The notes beneath the pieces are model-generated. The model did no database searches. It was not told the DNA's origin and was given only the letters and a program-made list of their open reading frames with translations. 64,000 bases of DNA. Origin: Pseudomonas sp. 30_B. Lineage in GTDB: Bacteria > Pseudomonadota > Gammaproteobacteria > Pseudomonadales > Pseudomonadaceae. The DNA lies in assembly GCF_017491605.1 (NCBI RefSeq), contig NZ_JAFGYY010000018.1, positions 1 through 64,000 on the forward strand, read 5' to 3'. A program made the translations under genes and the position numbers. This document shows, in pieces, positions 61,699 through 64,000 of this stretch; position 1 is the first letter of the stretch, and each line of letters opens with the position of its first letter.

Positions 61699-62454
61699 CT
61701 ACATGAAGAAGCTGCCTTGATCCGAATAACCGGCGGGGTCAATCGCTAGCTCGGCAATACGTGACTGCATCGCACGTTTGCAACTGAAACTCTCGCCGCC
61801 GTCCTGAATCCACGCACCCAGGCGACGCTCCAGCCACCCATGCGCCACGGCATCACCATCGCGGAGGCCGCAGTACCACTCTGGCTGAATGTCATCCCTC
61901 TTGGGCTTGAGGACGACGCTGATGGAAAGCTCGTCACCGCTGATAGCATCCACACTGGCAATGGCCGGCTCCCCATCGATGACAAAGCGATAGCTGCTAC
62001 GCACACATTTGTGGCTATCAGGGGCTCCACCGGGCCACCAGTTATCACTCGGAGTAAGCCCAAACAGGCGCTGTTCGAGACCAGCATTGATCGCCGCCAC
62101 CATCAAGTTGCGCCACGCCCACCAACGCACACCCCGCTTCGCTCTCAGAGGGAAACTCTTGAACGGGGAATAGGAGCGATCAAGCTCCGGCAACAACTCC
62201 AGATTTTCGGGAGCGTCATAACCCAGTTGCCTCAAGCGCTGAACCAACTGGCCATTGCTCGGCTTTTGCGCCTCGGCTGTCGAATGACCTGCAAGGGCAG
62301 CACGCAGGGCTGCATGGGTCTTGTATCCCAACGAGGCCGCAATGGCTTCGCTAAGGTGAGAGGAAGAGATACCCAATGCGCGGCCGCGGCGCTGAGCACC
62401 TTGCTTGAGATTACGCAGAGAGGCTTCAGAAACGAAAAAAGTAGAAACAGACAT
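61699..62454 (-). CDS. hypothetical protein of the ICE maintenance region
   Basis: 251 residues from MSVSTFFVSEASLRNLKQGAQRRGRALG. ATG 62454 has AAGGAACTT upstream. The first 60 residues (SSSHLSEAIAASLGYKTHAALRAALAG) look like a small helical module of mobile-element proteins; the rest (VRWWAWRNLMVAAINAGLEQRLFGL, WYCGLRDGDAVAHGWLERRLGAWI) has no recognised family. Codon use is ordinary and the length convincing, so it is probably real. Function unknown. Confidence 0.75.
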   Translation of the reverse strand: MSVSTFFVSEASLRNLKQGAQRRGRALGISSSHLSEAIAASLGYKTHAALRAALAGHSTAEAQKPSNGQLVQRLRQLGYDAPENLELLPELDRSYSPFKSFPLRAKRGVRWWAWRNLMVAAINAGLEQRLFGLTPSDNWWPGGAPDSHKCVRSSYRFVIDGEPAIASVDAISGDELSISVVLKPKRDDIQPEWYCGLRDGDAVAHGWLERRLGAWIQDGGESFSCKRAMQSRIAELAIDPAGYSDQGSFFM

Positions 62455-62761
62455 GCCAAGTTCCTTGATAACTGGTCGATGTCTGCCGATTACGCATCGA
62501 CCTATGGGAATAGGCACGGTCGCGAGAGGTGAAGCAGAAGAACGTCGTTTAACCCGGCAGTAGGTTCAGCAGGACGCGGCTGGTAAATATCGTACTGCAT
62601 GTCGATCAAAGAGTCACAACGCTTTTCCCTGGGAACCCAAACTGAGCGCAACTATGCTGCTCTCGGTTTCAGCGGTAGCTGGTCACTCATGGTGTGACGC
62701 GTGAACATAATCTGCGGTTGAAACGGAGGGGCCACTTGCCTGACAGCCCCTCCGGAGAGGT
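62455..62761. other. intergenic, nothing recognised
   Basis: About 300 bases between the DUF932 stop and the hypothetical-protein start. It includes some AT-richer sequence suitable for a promoter. No gene was identified. Confidence 0.4.
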
Positions 62762-63592
62762 TCAGGCTTTCAACTGGCGCAGGCCATCGGCCAGCAGCCA
62801 CAGGGCACGATTCAGGCGCAGGTCCTGGTCGATACCCTGCACAGGGCGGGTGCGCTGACGACGCCCGTTGCCGCCGCGACCGAGCAGGCCGCCGCGAATG
62901 AGGTTTTCCTGGGTGCGGTTGAACACGCTCCATAGGTCGGCGCGGTTGTCGTCGAGACGGCGCGGGGCCAACACCTGCCGCTCGGCAATCGGTGCAGGCT
63001 TGTCGGGGTTGTCATACTTGAGGGCGAGTGCGGCACGGGCGAAGACTTCGGCCTCGCCGCCGTCCAGCCTGACGGCGCGCATGGCCTCGCGGGACGCCTG
63101 TGCCTGTTCGAAGCCGTGCAGCACCTCGTAGGCGCCCTCGATCACCTGGGCGGCCACGTCGCCCTTGTGCGGCACGCGCACGTCCGCCACGGTGTCGCCG
63201 CAGACCAGACCGTTCTGGCAGACGAAGCGGAACATGCCGGCGAGCATCTGGTAGCTGCTCGTCCCGTCGTGCGAGTTCAGCAGGATGATTTCGTTGGCTT
63301 CGCCTCGGGCGTCGATCTGGCTGGCGTGGCGCAGCCGGATCATGTGCTTGGTGAAGTCGCGCCGGTCATCCCGGCGCACACGGGTCTGGCACACCATGAA
63401 GGGCTCGAAGCCTTCGCCGCGCAGCTCCTGCAGCACGGTCGCGGTCGGGATGTAGCTGTAGCGCTCGGAGCGGCTTTCGTGCGGGGCCTCGGCGAAGATG
63501 GACGGGGCCACGGCGCGAATCTGCTCATCCGACAAGGGGGATTCCGAGCGCAGCACCGGGGAGCGGTACGAGAAGCGGGAAGCAAGTTGCAT
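62762..63592 (-). CDS. DUF932 protein
   Basis: 276 residues from MQLASRFSYRSPVLRSESPLSDEQIRAVAP. The middle SYIPTATVLQELRGEGFEPFMVCQTRVR, IILLNSHDGTSSYQMLAGMFRFVCQNGLVCGD and later DLWSVFNRTQENLIRGG are typical of DUF932, a family common on plasmids and ICEs. ATG 63592 has AGGAGA upstream. Function unknown; phage-derived regulatory or replication roles have been suggested for relatives. Confidence 0.92.
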   Translation of the reverse strand: MQLASRFSYRSPVLRSESPLSDEQIRAVAPSIFAEAPHESRSERYSYIPTATVLQELRGEGFEPFMVCQTRVRRDDRRDFTKHMIRLRHASQIDARGEANEIILLNSHDGTSSYQMLAGMFRFVCQNGLVCGDTVADVRVPHKGDVAAQVIEGAYEVLHGFEQAQASREAMRAVRLDGGEAEVFARAALALKYDNPDKPAPIAERQVLAPRRLDDNRADLWSVFNRTQENLIRGGLLGRGGNGRRQRTRPVQGIDQDLRLNRALWLLADGLRQLKA

Positions 63593-64000
63593 GGTCGTTC
63601 TCCTGACAAGGATTGCTGTCAAAAACCATCACCGGATTCCTAGATTCGGAGCCCGCTTTCGGCTCTTCCGGTGGGGTCGGCGCGGAGACCTGGGCCGGCC
63701 TCGTTGCCACCGTCTTTCCTGAGTTCATCGCCCGCGACGGTCAGGAGCGCGCGGACGGGGGCCGTCAAAGGAGACAAGCGCCGGGTAGGTGCGGCCCGCA
63801 GGCGCAGCCGAGGACACGGCCCGGCGCGCCTTGACGGCTCAAGGCTGCGGGCTACAGTCGCGACAAGGTGATGAAGTCAGGGAAAGGCGGATCGACAGGC
63901 AACGGCCACAGCGTTAGCGCAGACGCCACGCAAGCGCAGCGCGCAGGCCCTGCGTAGCCGGGCCGAAAGCATCAGCCGAACGCAGTGAGGGAACGATGGA
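63593..64000. other. right edge of window, GC-rich non-coding
   Basis: About 400 bases upstream of the DUF932 gene, with no clear gene. The element evidently continues past the window, since neither integrase nor an intact tRNA-Pro has been reached. Confidence 0.4.

Overview
The window looks like a chromosomal segment of a Pseudomonas-type gammaproteobacterium (high-GC genes of familiar Pseudomonas type; the tRNA fragment resembles Pseudomonas tRNA-Pro) into which a large integrative and conjugative element (ICE) has inserted. The organism is inferred from gene style only; no database search was possible.

Left flank, 1-4.5 kb: ordinary chromosome, with the 3' end of an acyl-CoA dehydrogenase gene and a LysR regulator divergent from a two-gene MFS transporter/serine hydrolase operon. 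At 4555-4602, minus strand, lies a 3' fragment of a tRNA-Pro(GGG) gene (anticodon loop, T-arm, acceptor, CCA) next to a strong hairpin. It is the likely left attachment site. The intact tRNA and the integrase are not in the window and would lie beyond its right end.

Defence island, 4.6-30.4 kb: a minus-strand DNA phosphorothioation system. dndB-dndC-dndD-dndE (16.0-20.9 kb) are all joined by ATGA overlaps, and dndB is preceded by a perfect inverted repeat that could be its operator. A partner module (5.0-13.7 kb) replaces the usual dndFGH: an 801-residue protein with RNA-polymerase-alpha-CTD-like and sigma-70-region-4-like domains, a PLD-nuclease/DEAH helicase, a 60-residue protein, an SMC-like ATPase with a CxC hook, a probable dnd-associated protein, a HIT protein and an HNH protein, ending in a truncated methyltransferase at the attachment site. 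IS3 copies and remnants of hsdM separate the modification genes from this module. Upstream of dndB are a second, truncated dndE on the opposite strand and an IS3 element interrupted by an IS1111-type IS110 element. Then follow a translationally coupled ATPase/Toprim + DUF262 pair (24.2-27.0 kb) and a 950-residue HNH-STAND-TPR protein (27.5-30.4 kb), both probable defence systems.

Conjugation module, 30.6-43.8 kb: trbI, G, F, L, a TrbK-like lipoprotein gene, trbJ, E, D, C, B, a CopG-like gene, traG, an entry-exclusion-like lipoprotein gene and a LysR gene (traR position), all on the minus strand. Content and order fit the Tn4371-like ICE family. Cargo at 44.1-52.4 kb (GPH-type MFS transporter, MalT-like LuxR regulator, saccharopine-dehydrogenase-like oxidoreductase, DUF1329 and DUF1302 proteins) looks like a catabolic or uptake locus for a hydrophobic compound. 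The mobilisation and maintenance region (52.7-63.6 kb) carries a relaxase, TraF peptidase, DUF2840, a ribbon-helix-helix protein, ParA, three iteron-like repeats, RepA, an AlpA-like HTH protein, DUF2285, DUF2958, an XRE regulator, DUF736, an unknown protein and DUF932.

Inferred working: the trb/tra genes move the element, rep/par stabilise its excised form, and the island beside the attachment site supplies layered phage defence centred on phosphorothioate marking of DNA. No CRISPR array or rRNA gene was seen.
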